A DNA stretch of 64,000 bases from an uncultured bacterium (GCA_948684385.1 CAPQCU010000001.1:62001-126000); one strand, 5' to 3'; shown: positions 24,730-34,478, numbered from the stretch's first letter. Notes: a model not told the origin generated them from the letters alone. Program-made: numbers and translations.

Positions 24730-25172
24730 GCTTGCAAATATTCTAACACTTCATCAACGTGACCTTTTACTTTAACATTGCGCCATTCTTTCTCGATATT
24801 ACCTTCTTTATCAAGAATGAAAGTCGAGCGCTCAATTCCCATGTACTTTCTGCCGTACATTGATTTTTCTTTCCAAACCCCAAATTCTTGAGCAAGCAAA
24901 TGTTCAGTGTCAGAAAGTAAAATAAAATTAATATCCTGAGCTTCTCTGAATTTTTTGTGACTTTTAATGCTATCAGGGCTAACACCAATCACAACAGCAG
25001 AAGAAATAAGTCTGTTCACATTATCTCGAAAATCGCAAGCTTCCTGAGTACAGCCTGAAGTATTGTCTTTCGGATAAAAATACAAGACAACTCTGTCGCC
25101 TTTAAAGCCTGAAAGCTCATATTCTCTCTCTTCGCCTTCTGCGCTCAAACCCATTAATTTTATTTCTGACAT
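24726..25172 (-). CDS. bcp: Thiol peroxidase of the BCP/PrxQ type
   Basis: 148 residues. The peroxidatic Cys and the resolving Cys five residues later are in SGCTQEACDFRDN (about 43-55), with YFYPKDNT before it. It reduces peroxides with thioredoxin as donor. I chose ATG 25172 because AAGGAG sits 7 nt upstream; the reading frame stays open further upstream but runs through the hairpin at 25199-25277. An oxygen-defence gene in a presumed anaerobe. Confidence 0.92.
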   Translation of the reverse strand: MSEIKLMGLSAEGEEREYELSGFKGDRVVLYFYPKDNTSGCTQEACDFRDNVNRLISSAVVIGVSPDSIKSHKKFREAQDINFILLSDTEHLLAQEFGVWKEKSMYGRKYMGIERSTFILDKEGNIEKEWRNVKVKGHVDEVLEYLQA

Positions 25173-25198
25173 AATTCTCTCCTTTTTAGTTTCCTTAG

Positions 25199-25277
25199 GG
25201 CACAAGGTATATTGCCTTTTGAAATTAGCGGGAGCCGAAGGCGGGAGCATTACTCAAAAGACAATATACCTTGTGCC
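25199..25277. repeat. 79-nt near-perfect inverted repeat
   Basis: Left arm 25199-25222 (GGCACAAGGTATATTG...) and right arm 25254-25277 match at 23 of 24 positions when inverted; the loop is 31 nt and GC-rich (GCGGGAGCCGAAGGCGGGAG). It sits between divergent bcp and thyX, in the presumed bcp 5' leader. MITE-like in form; a leader hairpin is the alternative. Confidence 0.7.
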
Positions 25278-25376
25278 TGCCTTATTATAAATTTATATTA
25301 CAACAAAAATACTTTTTTAAAGCTGGTCAGCATGGGCAGTCTTGTGGTATAATTATCAAAAATAGGAGTTGAGGAT

Positions 25377-26072
25377 ATGGAAAATAATAATAAACCGGTT
25401 GTACATTTGATTTCTAAACCGGATAATATGCTAAAAACGATTTACACAGCTGCAAGAACCTGCTACAGCGCGCTTTCACCTTACGAAATCTACGAAAGCA
25501 CTGACGACACTGAAAAAATGCTTAACTTAATCGAACGCGTTATTTCATCAGGACACTATTCTGTAATCGAGCATATTCAGGTTTCTTTTGCAATCTCTAA
25601 TGTTTCAAGAGCTTGCACGCACCAGCTTGTAAGGCATCGTCACATGTCTTTCTCGCAAAAGTCACAACGTTACGTAAAAGAAAAAGGTCAGTTTGACTAC
25701 ATTATTCCGCCTACAATCGAAAGAAATGAAGAGCTTAAAGCCAAATTTATTGACTTTATGGGTAAAGTTTCCGAAATGTATACAGAATTCACAGAAGCGG
25801 GAATTCCGGCAGAAGACGCACGCGCCGTACTTCCGAACGCAGCTGCAAGCTCAATTGTAGCTAGCTTGAATTTAAGAGAGCTTATCCACCTTGCAAACTT
25901 GAGACTCTGTACACGTGCTCAGTACGAAATCAGAACAATGGTTAAAATAATGTGCGAAGAGTTAGTTAAAGAAGAGCCATGGCTTAAATCTTATCTTGTA
26001 CCAAAATGCGAACGCTTAGGCTACTGTGATGAAGATAAATCTTGCGGAAGGAAACCGAAACTTAACGTATGA
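25377..26072 (+). CDS. thyX: FAD-dependent thymidylate synthase
   Basis: 231 residues. The ThyX motif RHR-x7-S is present as RHRHMSFSQKS at about 87-97, followed by QRY. ThyX makes dTMP from dUMP using FADH2 and methylene-THF. AGGAG lies 10 nt upstream of the ATG. It shares an ATGA overlap with the next gene. The window shows no thyA. Confidence 0.95.
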   Translation: MENNNKPVVHLISKPDNMLKTIYTAARTCYSALSPYEIYESTDDTEKMLNLIERVISSGHYSVIEHIQVSFAISNVSRACTHQLVRHRHMSFSQKSQRYVKEKGQFDYIIPPTIERNEELKAKFIDFMGKVSEMYTEFTEAGIPAEDARAVLPNAAASSIVASLNLRELIHLANLRLCTRAQYEIRTMVKIMCEELVKEEPWLKSYLVPKCERLGYCDEDKSCGRKPKLNV

Positions 26073-26869
26073 AGAAACTTGCAATAATTCTTACTATTCT
26101 ATTTCTGGGGCTTGTTGCAGTCTATTTTTTCGTACTTAAACCGGAAAAATACGAAGAAGAGGATTTATACACAGAAATTTTAGAACGCGGAAAAATCAAA
26201 GTCGGAATTAATACAGATTCAAAACCTTTCGGCTTTTTTGACGAAGAATGGCAAATACAAGGATACGATGCAGATTTAGCAAGATATATTGCACAATATA
26301 TTCTAAAATCTCCGAACGCCGTTGAATTTTTCCCGGTAACTCCTGCAAACAGGATGCTTAAAGTTTCTACAGGTGAAGTTGACATGGTAATCGCCACAAT
26401 GACAATTACATCTCAGCGCAAAGAAGTAATCGATTTTTCTATTCCTTACGATTTAGCAGGACAAGCGCTTCTTGTGCGTTCGAACAGTCAAATCAGTTCG
26501 CTTTCAGACCTTGCAGGCTTAAATGTAGGTGTTGTTTTCGGTACGACTGCTGAAAAAAATATGATGAGCCTTGCTCCGACCGCAAACATTATAGGGTTTA
26601 GGAACTATAGAACAGCTTACGAAGCTTTAAAAGCCGGCAAAATCGATGCTCTGACTTCGGATGATACAATACTTAGCCGGTTTGTATATGAAGACAGTAA
26701 CGTTAAACTGCTTCCAAAAAGATACACAAAAGAACCTTACGGAATTGCGATTAGAAAAGGTAAAACAACAAAAAGACTTAAAGATAATTTAGATTTTGCA
26801 ATAAAGGATATGCAGAGAAAGAATACGATTTTAAGGCTTCGCAGAAAATGGCTCAAGGAGGGGGGGTAA
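26069..26869 (+). CDS. Family 3 solute-binding protein (amino-acid type)
   Basis: 266 residues. An uncleaved or signal-anchor helix (1-23) precedes an SBP_bac_3 domain: GKIKVGINTDSKPFGFFDE, GYDADLARYIA, DMVIATMTITSQRKEVIDFSIPY. It binds an amino acid or similar ligand for an ABC importer, whose other parts are not here. It overlaps thyX by 4 nt, an unusual partner. Its last codons are GGA GGG GGG TAA, where the stop is inside the first GGGGTAAATG repeat. Confidence 0.87.
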   Translation: MKKLAIILTILFLGLVAVYFFVLKPEKYEEEDLYTEILERGKIKVGINTDSKPFGFFDEEWQIQGYDADLARYIAQYILKSPNAVEFFPVTPANRMLKVSTGEVDMVIATMTITSQRKEVIDFSIPYDLAGQALLVRSNSQISSLSDLAGLNVGVVFGTTAEKNMMSLAPTANIIGFRNYRTAYEALKAGKIDALTSDDTILSRFVYEDSNVKLLPKRYTKEPYGIAIRKGKTTKRLKDNLDFAIKDMQRKNTILRLRRKWLKEGG

Positions 26870-27090
26870 ATGAAAGAGTTGGAAATTAGACCTACAAGTT
26901 AGTAAGAATGATATAAAAGGGTAAATGAAAGGGCTGGTAGGTGAAACTACAAGCTAGTAAGAGTGGTGTAAAAGGGGTAAATGAAAAGGTTGGTAGGTGA
27001 AACTACAAGCTAGTAAGAGTGGTGTAAAAGGGGTAAATGAAAAGGTTGGAAGTTAGACCTACAAATATTTAGTTGGGCGTAAAACTACAA
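26862..27090 (+). repeat. Tandem array of about four GGGGTAAATG repeats
   Basis: Units of about 52-60 nt start near 26863, 26921, 26975 and 27030. Units 2 and 3 are nearly identical (GGTAGGTGAAACTACAAGCT then AGTAAGAGTGGTGTAAAA). The last unit decays into partial matches (AAACTACAAGCTGA). The array begins inside the stop codon of the solute-binding protein gene. There are no unique spacers, so it is not a CRISPR. Confidence 0.88.
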
Positions 27091-27099
27091 GCTGAACGA

Positions 27100-27504
27100 C
27101 TAATGTGTACGCTTGAACGCAAACTTTTTGAACACAACATAAGTAAAAATCGCAGCAATTAAAGTCGCAATTATTTGAGCCAGATAAACATTTATATGGA
27201 ATATTTTTACAAACATTTCTAAGAGCCCTGCGTTAATCATATAGCTGAAAACCCACGTAGTACAACATTTAATATACTCACGCATCCAGCTGCCGCAACC
27301 TCTGAATACAAGAAATTTCTGTGTCGTAAAAGATACAACAGAAGAAATAATCCACGCAATTGCAAGTGCTGTTTGATACGAAGTTTCTCCCAGAATAATG
27401 CAAAACGCTGAATACATAAGATACGACACGCCGGCGTTAAATCCGCCGACGAGCAGAAATCTTATTTTATCAGATATATTAAACCAGCGCTTTATCAAAA
27501 TCAT
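27100..27504 (-). CDS. GtrA-family membrane protein
   Basis: 134 residues and four membrane helices. The start FLLVGGFNAGVSYLMYSAF and the end TYVVFKKFAFKR are diagnostic of GtrA, which flips or assists polyprenyl-linked sugars. I prefer ATG 27504, overlapping the mutase by 26 nt; a longer start inside the mutase gene would add residues that do not look like GtrA. Coupled with the upstream sugar-phosphate mutase. Confidence 0.8.
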   Translation of the reverse strand: MILIKRWFNISDKIRFLLVGGFNAGVSYLMYSAFCIILGETSYQTALAIAWIISSVVSFTTQKFLVFRGCGSWMREYIKCCTTWVFSYMINAGLLEMFVKIFHINVYLAQIIATLIAAIFTYVVFKKFAFKRTH

Positions 27505-29752
27505 ACTCCGGAATTTCGAACACTTCGTTATTTGCATCTTTTGCAACAAATTGAAGATAATAATCAAGCGCTTTTTCTTTAGAGTTTTCATAAAACTCTT
27601 CAGAAATAAGCTCTTTATGAAGTTCTGTTCTTTCTCCTGAGTAATTTCCAAGAACACGTGCGAATTTTTCAATCATCTCAAGGTTTTCACCGCCGGAGTA
27701 TGCTTTTGTCTTAGCATCCGTTCCGGAAGGTCTGATTTCGACATACTTATCAGCAAATTGCAAATAAGTTCCGTCTCCGACAAACTTAACAGAAGTCAAA
27801 TTATCAAAATTAAGCTCTGCAAACGCACCGTTGAGAACTTTTTTAACCGCTTCAATATCTGCAATGCCTTCTCTTACAGCGATTGCGAGAGAAAGATAGA
27901 ATAAATCATTCTTTGTTCTCTGTTTTTCGCCTTCAACTTTAGCCTGTTTAAGCTTTTCAATATCCGGCTCAGACTCATTATAGTAAGAAATATCTTCTCT
28001 TACATCGAATTTAGCAATGATATTGTTTTCTTCGAAAATTTCAATCAGGTATTCAGAAAGAGTTTTGTTTTCATCCTCAAGATGCGCTGCAAGAGAAGAA
28101 GCAACAATAATAGCTTCTGTAGCGCTCTTTTCGCGCATTGCAATTGCCTGTCTGCCAGCAAGAGATTTGATTAAATCTTCCGAACCCATAATCATTCCGC
28201 CGGATTCTTCTCCGCCAAACACTAATCTTGGCTGAACTCCAAGGTTAATTGTATTTCCGAAAACATCGTCAACCTTGACTTCACCCTCAGGATTGGTTTT
28301 AAGCTGAAGCTCAACTTTCTTCATGATATTTGCAATTTCTTTGAACCCTACAGGAACATTAACCACTTTGATACCGTGAGCTTTTGCCCATTCATCCCAG
28401 CTTAAAGCTGAAGCTGTAGTCTTAATCATAAATCTCGGGTGGTTTTTGAACTTACCCTGAGCCTTAAGCTGTTTTACACGGTAGTTCATAAGCATCAAAA
28501 ACGCCTGATTTGCGCTGTAAACAGTAAGAATTCTATCTTCATCAAGCTGAATGTAAGATATTCCATACTCGTCAAGAGTCAGAGTATTTCCGCCTGCTTC
28601 TATCTGACACACTGTCAAACGGTCGTGGTCAGGGTCTGTAATCAAGACCACTGTTCCAATCGGGCAGTCTGCAAGTACTTTTTCGTAATGCATAGACTCA
28701 ATTACAGGAAAGAATTTCTCTCCATCCGGTCTTTTAGCAAGCACTGTTGCATCAACAGAGTAATCATAAAATACTTTGTTACCTTTTGGGTCGGTGTCAT
28801 ATTTTCCGATTGAATGGAAAAACGGGTCTTCTTCTGTATTGTTCCAAATATATTTATCTGCAATTCCGAGTTTTTCGAGCACACGGCTTAAAGTTCTGTA
28901 AGCACATCCTCCAACGCTTTCAATGAAAAGTTTTGAGTTCATTTTTTTCACTCCGTCAAGGTTTTGCGCTACACCGGATTTTAAGTATTCAACATATAAA
29001 TCAACCCCGTCATTAAGTTTTGACATGATAGTTTCATCAATCAGCGGGTCATTCTTAGACGCAATCTTAATTTCGTAAGAGCCTTCTCTTTCGACTGTAT
29101 CAAAGATTTCCTGAATTTTATCAACAAATTCCAAAGACTCTTCCGGCAGATACTGGCTGCCTTGAGAGTTTAAGTCTTTTGTCGCAGTCTTTACAGAAAT
29201 CCCGTGGCTTGAGGTAATATATTCTCCGCCGACTAAATCGAGTTTGAACGCAAGAAAAGACGCAAGCCATATCGGAATAGTTTTTCTTCCTTCAGGCATA
29301 AGAGTTTTAATCCCTTGAGCCGCCTGAATTCTTGCAATTGCGTCAAGATAAAGTGCTGAGTTGTAGCGAACTTCGCTTCCTGCAAGTTTCACGACCTGTT
29401 TATCATATTTATCTCTTGCAACAAGCGCTTTTGCAAGAGTAGCAAGCACAATACCTACTAAATTAATCGGAAATCTTGTGTCTTCCGGATACAAAATATT
29501 CTGCGGACCGCGAATACCTGCTGTAGAGACTTTCGCTTCTTTAGAATAGTTTGCAAACCACTCTTTTAATCCCAATCCTTCCGGATTAGCGTCAGAATGT
29601 GGTTCTAAGTGTTCGCGTTTAAGCTTAAAAGTAAATCCGTTTTCGTTATCAAAATCCATTAATTTTGAGTTTTTTATATAATCCGGTGTTTTGTCAAAAA
29701 CATTTTTGAACAATTCACCCTCTAATTCACAGCTTTGTTTTAATTTATACAT
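27479..29752 (-). CDS. Alpha-D-phosphohexomutase superfamily enzyme
   Basis: 757 residues, longer than usual (450-600). Four superfamily signatures are seen: the phosphoserine loop ITSSHGISVKT (canonical TASHNP altered), metal loop ITDPDHDRL, sugar loop FGGEESGGM and phosphate-binding loop EIRPSGTDAKTKAYSGG. It most likely interconverts hexose 1- and 6-phosphates. The altered phosphoserine loop and the metal-loop His in place of Gly suggest a divergent branch. AGAGGACC lies before the ATG. Confidence 0.82.
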   Translation of the reverse strand: MYKLKQSCELEGELFKNVFDKTPDYIKNSKLMDFDNENGFTFKLKREHLEPHSDANPEGLGLKEWFANYSKEAKVSTAGIRGPQNILYPEDTRFPINLVGIVLATLAKALVARDKYDKQVVKLAGSEVRYNSALYLDAIARIQAAQGIKTLMPEGRKTIPIWLASFLAFKLDLVGGEYITSSHGISVKTATKDLNSQGSQYLPEESLEFVDKIQEIFDTVEREGSYEIKIASKNDPLIDETIMSKLNDGVDLYVEYLKSGVAQNLDGVKKMNSKLFIESVGGCAYRTLSRVLEKLGIADKYIWNNTEEDPFFHSIGKYDTDPKGNKVFYDYSVDATVLAKRPDGEKFFPVIESMHYEKVLADCPIGTVVLITDPDHDRLTVCQIEAGGNTLTLDEYGISYIQLDEDRILTVYSANQAFLMLMNYRVKQLKAQGKFKNHPRFMIKTTASALSWDEWAKAHGIKVVNVPVGFKEIANIMKKVELQLKTNPEGEVKVDDVFGNTINLGVQPRLVFGGEESGGMIMGSEDLIKSLAGRQAIAMREKSATEAIIVASSLAAHLEDENKTLSEYLIEIFEENNIIAKFDVREDISYYNESEPDIEKLKQAKVEGEKQRTKNDLFYLSLAIAVREGIADIEAVKKVLNGAFAELNFDNLTSVKFVGDGTYLQFADKYVEIRPSGTDAKTKAYSGGENLEMIEKFARVLGNYSGERTELHKELISEEFYENSKEKALDYYLQFVAKDANNEVFEIPEYDFDKALV

Positions 29753-29829
29753 AACCAGGTCCTCTCAATAAATATGTTTTATTATATCACAAAAGTTTAC
29801 AATTGTAACAATCTACACCATCTAAAGGG

Positions 29830-29858
29830 TTGAAAATGAACGTAACATGACTTATAAT
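29830..29858 (+). promoter_or_regulatory. Promoter of fliD
   Basis: TTGAAA (29830-29835), 17-nt spacer, TATAAT (29853-29858): a housekeeping sigma pattern rather than sigma-28. Confidence 0.65.
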
Positions 29859-29905
29859 AACATATATAGTATATACTCAAAAAACGAAGTAAAAAGGATT
29901 TTATT

Positions 29906-31639
29906 ATGTCAATATCGTTTAGCGGTCTGGCTTCCGGCTTAGATACATCAAGTTGGGTAGAAGCACTGGTTGCAGCAAAGAAAACCGAAGTAACCAAGTT
30001 TCAAACCCAGTTAACAGGATATCAAACTACAAAAACAACTTTAAATGATACAAGAAGCGCATTTTCAAGCTTAAGAACAGCTATTGAAAAGCTTACAGAC
30101 GCTAAATTCGGCGGCTCAATGGACTTATTTGCAAAAAATATGGCTAAATCTTCTAACGAAGATATTTTCACAGCTACTGCAACAAACTCTGCTGCAAGAC
30201 AAGATTATGACGTAAAAGTTAAACAGCTCGCTACTTACACAAAAGCTCTTTCTAAAGAGTCTGCAAGTGCTGTTGCTGACGATAGTACAAAACTTACTAA
30301 CCTTGGAATTAAAGACGGCACATTTACCGCTTATGTAAACGGTCAGAAACATGTAATTAATATCGGCAAAGATGACACTTTAGGTGATTTTAAAGCACGC
30401 CTCGCTGAATTCGGAGTAAAAACCGAAGTAGACGCTCAGGGTGTGTTGAAATTCTCTGCACAAAATGAAGGTGACTCTATTAACATCGGTGCAACAACCG
30501 ACAGCTCAAATCTGGCTTCTTTAGTAGGTCTTGCGAAACAGGAAGACGGAACTTACGCTTCTACAAATTCACTTTACAAAGCATCAGTTCTTTCTAAGCT
30601 TACCGATGAAAACTCCGGCTTCAACGAACAGATTAAAGCAGGAACCTTTACAATCGGAAACGCGACCTTTACTATAACTGATAAGACAACACTTTCTTCA
30701 TTGATTTCTGAAATCAATAATAATGACGAAGCTCAAGCTTACGCTTACTGGGATGATGCTACAGGCAAGCTTTCAATTACGTCTAAAAAAGAAGGAGCTT
30801 CTTATATCAACATTGAAGCCGGTACAAGCAACTTTACAGACGTAATGGGATTTACTGAGTCTGAATGGGATGCAGATGGCAATGTTGTTTCATCAAAAAT
30901 GTTTACTGATGCGCAGGAGCTCGGTCAAAACGCGATTTTCTCCGTAAACGGCACAACAATGACTTCAACTTCTAATGTTGTAACATCTGATATTTCAAGA
31001 ATGGACGGAATTACATTAACATTAAAACGCACTAATACAGAAGAAGACGGCAATACAACTCTCAAAGTTTCACAGGACACAACCGGACTTAAAGATGCAT
31101 TGAACGAATTTATAAAAGCTTACAATGCTGCAATGACAAAAACCGAAGAAGTGACAGCAACAGGAGCTGACCTCCACGGCGAAACTTCACTAACAAGCTT
31201 GTCTAGAACTTTAAGAAATTATGCCAACAGTTCAAACGCAGGTAATGGCGGAGTTTATAAGCTTTTATCAGACATTGGTATCTCAACAGCTGCAGCTGAC
31301 GGCAAAAACTTAGATACAAATACTTACGAGCTTAAGCTTGATGAAGAAAAGCTTATGAAAGCTCTTGAAGAAAATCCTGAGTCTGTAAAATCAATTCTTA
31401 CCGGCGATGGCGGTGTTTTAAGCATGATGGAAAGTGCTGTTGAGCAAAGCTTAAAATCTGTTACAGGTTTCTTTGATATCAAGACTTCAACTCTGGATTC
31501 TAACATCAAAAAAATGAATGAAAGAATTACCAAGAAGAACACAAGTATTGAAACCTACAAAGCACAACTTGAGAAAAAATTCAGTGCTATGGAAACAATG
31601 ATTGCTAAGATGCAGCAGAATTACAGCTCATTCCTGTAA
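29906..31639 (+). CDS. fliD: Flagellar hook-associated protein 2 (filament cap)
   Basis: 577 residues. The FliD_N start ISFSGLASGLDTSSWVEALV and the C-terminal coiled coil (about 510-577, ending MIAKMQQNYSSFL) are diagnostic; FliD_C spans about 330-560. FliD caps the filament and helps flagellin polymerise. AAAAAGGA precedes the ATG. It stands alone here, away from other flagellar genes, and is driven by its own promoter. Shows the organism is flagellated or recently was. Confidence 0.93.
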   Translation: MSISFSGLASGLDTSSWVEALVAAKKTEVTKFQTQLTGYQTTKTTLNDTRSAFSSLRTAIEKLTDAKFGGSMDLFAKNMAKSSNEDIFTATATNSAARQDYDVKVKQLATYTKALSKESASAVADDSTKLTNLGIKDGTFTAYVNGQKHVINIGKDDTLGDFKARLAEFGVKTEVDAQGVLKFSAQNEGDSINIGATTDSSNLASLVGLAKQEDGTYASTNSLYKASVLSKLTDENSGFNEQIKAGTFTIGNATFTITDKTTLSSLISEINNNDEAQAYAYWDDATGKLSITSKKEGASYINIEAGTSNFTDVMGFTESEWDADGNVVSSKMFTDAQELGQNAIFSVNGTTMTSTSNVVTSDISRMDGITLTLKRTNTEEDGNTTLKVSQDTTGLKDALNEFIKAYNAAMTKTEEVTATGADLHGETSLTSLSRTLRNYANSSNAGNGGVYKLLSDIGISTAAADGKNLDTNTYELKLDEEKLMKALEENPESVKSILTGDGGVLSMMESAVEQSLKSVTGFFDIKTSTLDSNIKKMNERITKKNTSIETYKAQLEKKFSAMETMIAKMQQNYSSFL

Positions 31640-31642
31640 AAA

Positions 31643-33295
31643 TCAACCTGCTATTAAAGTTTTCGCAAATTTCAAAGACTCGTCGGTAATCTCACCACCG
31701 GCGAGTTCTGCTATTGCTTTAAGCTTAGCTTCTCCTTCAAGAATAGAAATATTCACGCTGGTTTTATCTTCCTGAGTCTTTTTAACGTATAAGTGTCTGT
31801 CGGATTTTGACGCAATTATAGCCTGATGCGTAATCATAATGATTTGCATATATTTTGCAAGCTCTTTCACTTCATCAGCCACAGACTGGGAAGCTTTACC
31901 GGAAATTCCTGTATCAATTTCGTCAAAAATGACCGTTCCGATATTGTCACTTTGCGCAAAAATTGTTTTAATTGCAAGCATTACACGTGAAATTTCACCA
32001 CCTGAAGCAACTTTTGCAAGCGGCTTAAGCCCTTCTGAAATATTCGTTGAAATTAGAAACTCAACCTTATCAAAACCGTTTGGTGAAAGCTCGCATTTCT
32101 GAAAATCGATATCAAATTTAACTTTCGGAAGTTCAAGTTTTTCAAGCTTTTCAACAATGAGGCTTGAAAGAACCGCTGCGTAATTCTTTCTCTCTTCGGA
32201 GATTTCACCAGCGAAAAGCTCAAGCTTATGTTTCTTGCTCTCAATCTCCTCTTCAAGCTCTTCAATATTCTTTGTCGAAAACTCAATTCCATCAAGTTCC
32301 TGCCTTAAAGCTTCGCCTTGCTTAATAACATTTTCTAGCGTTCCGCCGTATTTACGTTTGAGTTTTTCTAAAAGAAACAGGCGTTCCTGAATGTTATTAA
32401 TCCGCTCTTCATCGTTATCAAGTGAGCTTGAATAATCACGAAGTGTTGACGATACATTTTTCAAGATTTCCACCGCTTCTAATAACTCGCTTTCGGTTTC
32501 TTCAAGAGAGCTGTCCATGCCGGAAGCTTTTGCAAGGTTCATCTTTATTTGCATAAGAGCATCCAAAATAGCTCCGTCGTCGCCGGAAATTGACCAATAA
32601 GATGCTCCTGTTAAATCTTTAAGTTTTTCTACATTTTCTAAAACAGAAAGTTCGTTATTAAGTTCTTCATCCTCTGTTTCAGAAACAATCTGCGCTTCTT
32701 CAATTTCGTTCACCTGAAACTTCAGAAAATCAATCTGTTCAGCAGTCTTATCTGCAGAATTTTTAACTTCTTCCAGCCTTGTCTGTAAAGCTTTGTACTC
32801 AGAAAATTCTTTTCTGTAGTTATCGAGCTTATCCCCACACGTATTTTTTGCATAAGCATCCAAAAGCACGATATGATATTTAGGCTGCAAGAAAGAATAT
32901 GTCTGATGCTGAGAGTGAACATCAATAAAGAGTTCACGAAAATTACGAATAAACTCCTGATTAACAAGGCAGCCGTTAACTCTTGAGCGTGAGCCGGTTT
33001 TTGTTATCTCTCTGGATAAAATTATTTCTTCTCCGGTATTATCAATCCCGTATTCTTCAAAAAGTTCAGTAAGGTTTTGTTTATTGTTCAGAAGCGTAAT
33101 CTCAATTACGGCTTTGTCTGCATCGCCTTTAATAACTTCCTTGCCGGCTTTTGCGCCAAAAGCAATATCAATAGCATTAATCAAAATACTTTTGCCGGCA
33201 CCTGTTTCACCGGTAATTATGTTTAAGCCGTCAGCAAGTTCCAACTCCAGCTCGTCTATTAATATATAATTTTTGACTAAAATCTTTGATAACAT
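31643..33295 (-). CDS. recN: DNA repair protein RecN
   Basis: 550 residues. SMC-like ATPase with Walker A GETGAGKSILINAI (about 29-42), coiled coil about 150-370, signature motif KVASGGEISRVMLAIK near 425-440 and Walker B VIFDEIDTGISG near 455-466. It works in double-strand-break repair. Full length. It follows the TPR gene by 3 nt and is probably co-transcribed with it. Confidence 0.95.
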   Translation of the reverse strand: MLSKILVKNYILIDELELELADGLNIITGETGAGKSILINAIDIAFGAKAGKEVIKGDADKAVIEITLLNNKQNLTELFEEYGIDNTGEEIILSREITKTGSRSRVNGCLVNQEFIRNFRELFIDVHSQHQTYSFLQPKYHIVLLDAYAKNTCGDKLDNYRKEFSEYKALQTRLEEVKNSADKTAEQIDFLKFQVNEIEEAQIVSETEDEELNNELSVLENVEKLKDLTGASYWSISGDDGAILDALMQIKMNLAKASGMDSSLEETESELLEAVEILKNVSSTLRDYSSSLDNDEERINNIQERLFLLEKLKRKYGGTLENVIKQGEALRQELDGIEFSTKNIEELEEEIESKKHKLELFAGEISEERKNYAAVLSSLIVEKLEKLELPKVKFDIDFQKCELSPNGFDKVEFLISTNISEGLKPLAKVASGGEISRVMLAIKTIFAQSDNIGTVIFDEIDTGISGKASQSVADEVKELAKYMQIIMITHQAIIASKSDRHLYVKKTQEDKTSVNISILEGEAKLKAIAELAGGEITDESLKFAKTLIAG

Positions 33296-33298
33296 ACC

Positions 33299-34324
33299 CT
33301 AGCTTTCCCCGTCGTCAAGCTCTTCTTCTTCAAAATCTTCCTCTTCATCCTCAATTTCAGAATAATCTTCAATCCGGGTTTCAGGCTCAATTTGTTCTTT
33401 GCGGTCAATTTTTTGCTCGACATATTGAAGCTCCTGACGAACAATTTTGCGGGAAAAAGAAAGTGTATACTTATTTTCAAGCGCTTTTTCAAGATTTTCA
33501 TAATAATCTTCCAAAGCACCGACATATTTGTAAACTCTTGCCAGCGAATAAAACAAATCCCCGTTTTCTTCTTTTTCAAGCTGAGTACTTAAAATTTCCA
33601 GAATTTCATCAGTTTCTCCAAGTTTAAGACAAATTTTTGTTAAGAGTTTGTAAGCTTCTATATCAGCAGCATTAAACTCTATTGTTTTTAAGAGGTATTC
33701 TTTTGCTTCTTCAAGATTACCGCTTTTGTAAGCAATTGAACCGAGATTAAAATAAGCCCAGCTATAATCCGGAGAAATTTCAAGAACGCGCTGATAGCTT
33801 TCGATTGCAAAATTTGTAAGTCCGTCATTCTGATAAATATATCCCAGGTAAAAATATGCAAACACATCCTGTGGATTAATTGAAACCGCTTTTTGAAAAT
33901 TATCAAGAGCAAGGTTTTTTTCATCTTTATTAAAATAACAGACACCGAGATTAAAATAACAATTTCCGTCATCAGGGTCGGTTTCAAGTACTTTTCTGAA
34001 AGCTTCAATCGCTGCGTCCCAATCTTTTAAGTCAACAAGCACATCCCCGAGATTATAATAAAAATCTTCCTGAGGAGAAATTTCAATCGCTTTTTCGTAG
34101 CTTTCCTTTGCTTCGTCAAACTTTTTCATCTTTTCATAAACAATACCGAGGTTGTAATAAATTTCCGCATCGTCAGAAAAATACTTAAGCAAATATTTAA
34201 GATTACATTCAGCTTCTTCATTAAACCCGCTATTTACAAGCAGAATAGATAATTCTCTCCTTGCCTGAAAATTCGACGGGTCGTTTTTGAGCATATTTTG
34301 CAAAGTTTCGATATCGTTTCCCAT
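33299..34324 (-). CDS. TPR-repeat protein
   Basis: 341 residues. About seven tandem tetratricopeptide repeats cover residues 30-290 (repeated YYNLGxVxxxxxxxxxAxxxYxKAxExSP pattern, for example FAYFYLGYIYQNDGLTNFA). The C-terminal about 40 residues are very acidic (EDEEEDFEEEELDD). A scaffold role is likely; the partner is unknown. It precedes recN in the same transcript and its promoter places the -10 six nt before ATG. Confidence 0.88.
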   Translation of the reverse strand: MGNDIETLQNMLKNDPSNFQARRELSILLVNSGFNEEAECNLKYLLKYFSDDAEIYYNLGIVYEKMKKFDEAKESYEKAIEISPQEDFYYNLGDVLVDLKDWDAAIEAFRKVLETDPDDGNCYFNLGVCYFNKDEKNLALDNFQKAVSINPQDVFAYFYLGYIYQNDGLTNFAIESYQRVLEISPDYSWAYFNLGSIAYKSGNLEEAKEYLLKTIEFNAADIEAYKLLTKICLKLGETDEILEILSTQLEKEENGDLFYSLARVYKYVGALEDYYENLEKALENKYTLSFSRKIVRQELQYVEQKIDRKEQIEPETRIEDYSEIEDEEEDFEEEELDDGES

Positions 34325-34330
34325 ACAATA

Positions 34331-34336
34331 ATTATA
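34331..34336 (-). promoter_or_regulatory. -10 of a leaderless promoter
   Basis: Minus strand TATAAT is followed by TATTGT and ATG 34324: exactly 6 nt, no Shine-Dalgarno. Confidence 0.55.
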
Positions 34337-34478
34337 TCAGAGTAAATATAAATAGTAAATTTTTGTAAAAATTTTTCTCCTCAACTAGCAAAAAAAATTA
34401 ATTACGCGTTTTAGAACAAATGGATGGTTGATTAATTGCAAAATATGATATAATTTAATAAACAAAGCGAGGTAAAAC

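Noticed and set aside
26862..27090. CRISPR array
   Set aside because: Units of about 55 nt follow one another without unique spacers, differ from each other, and no cas genes are present.
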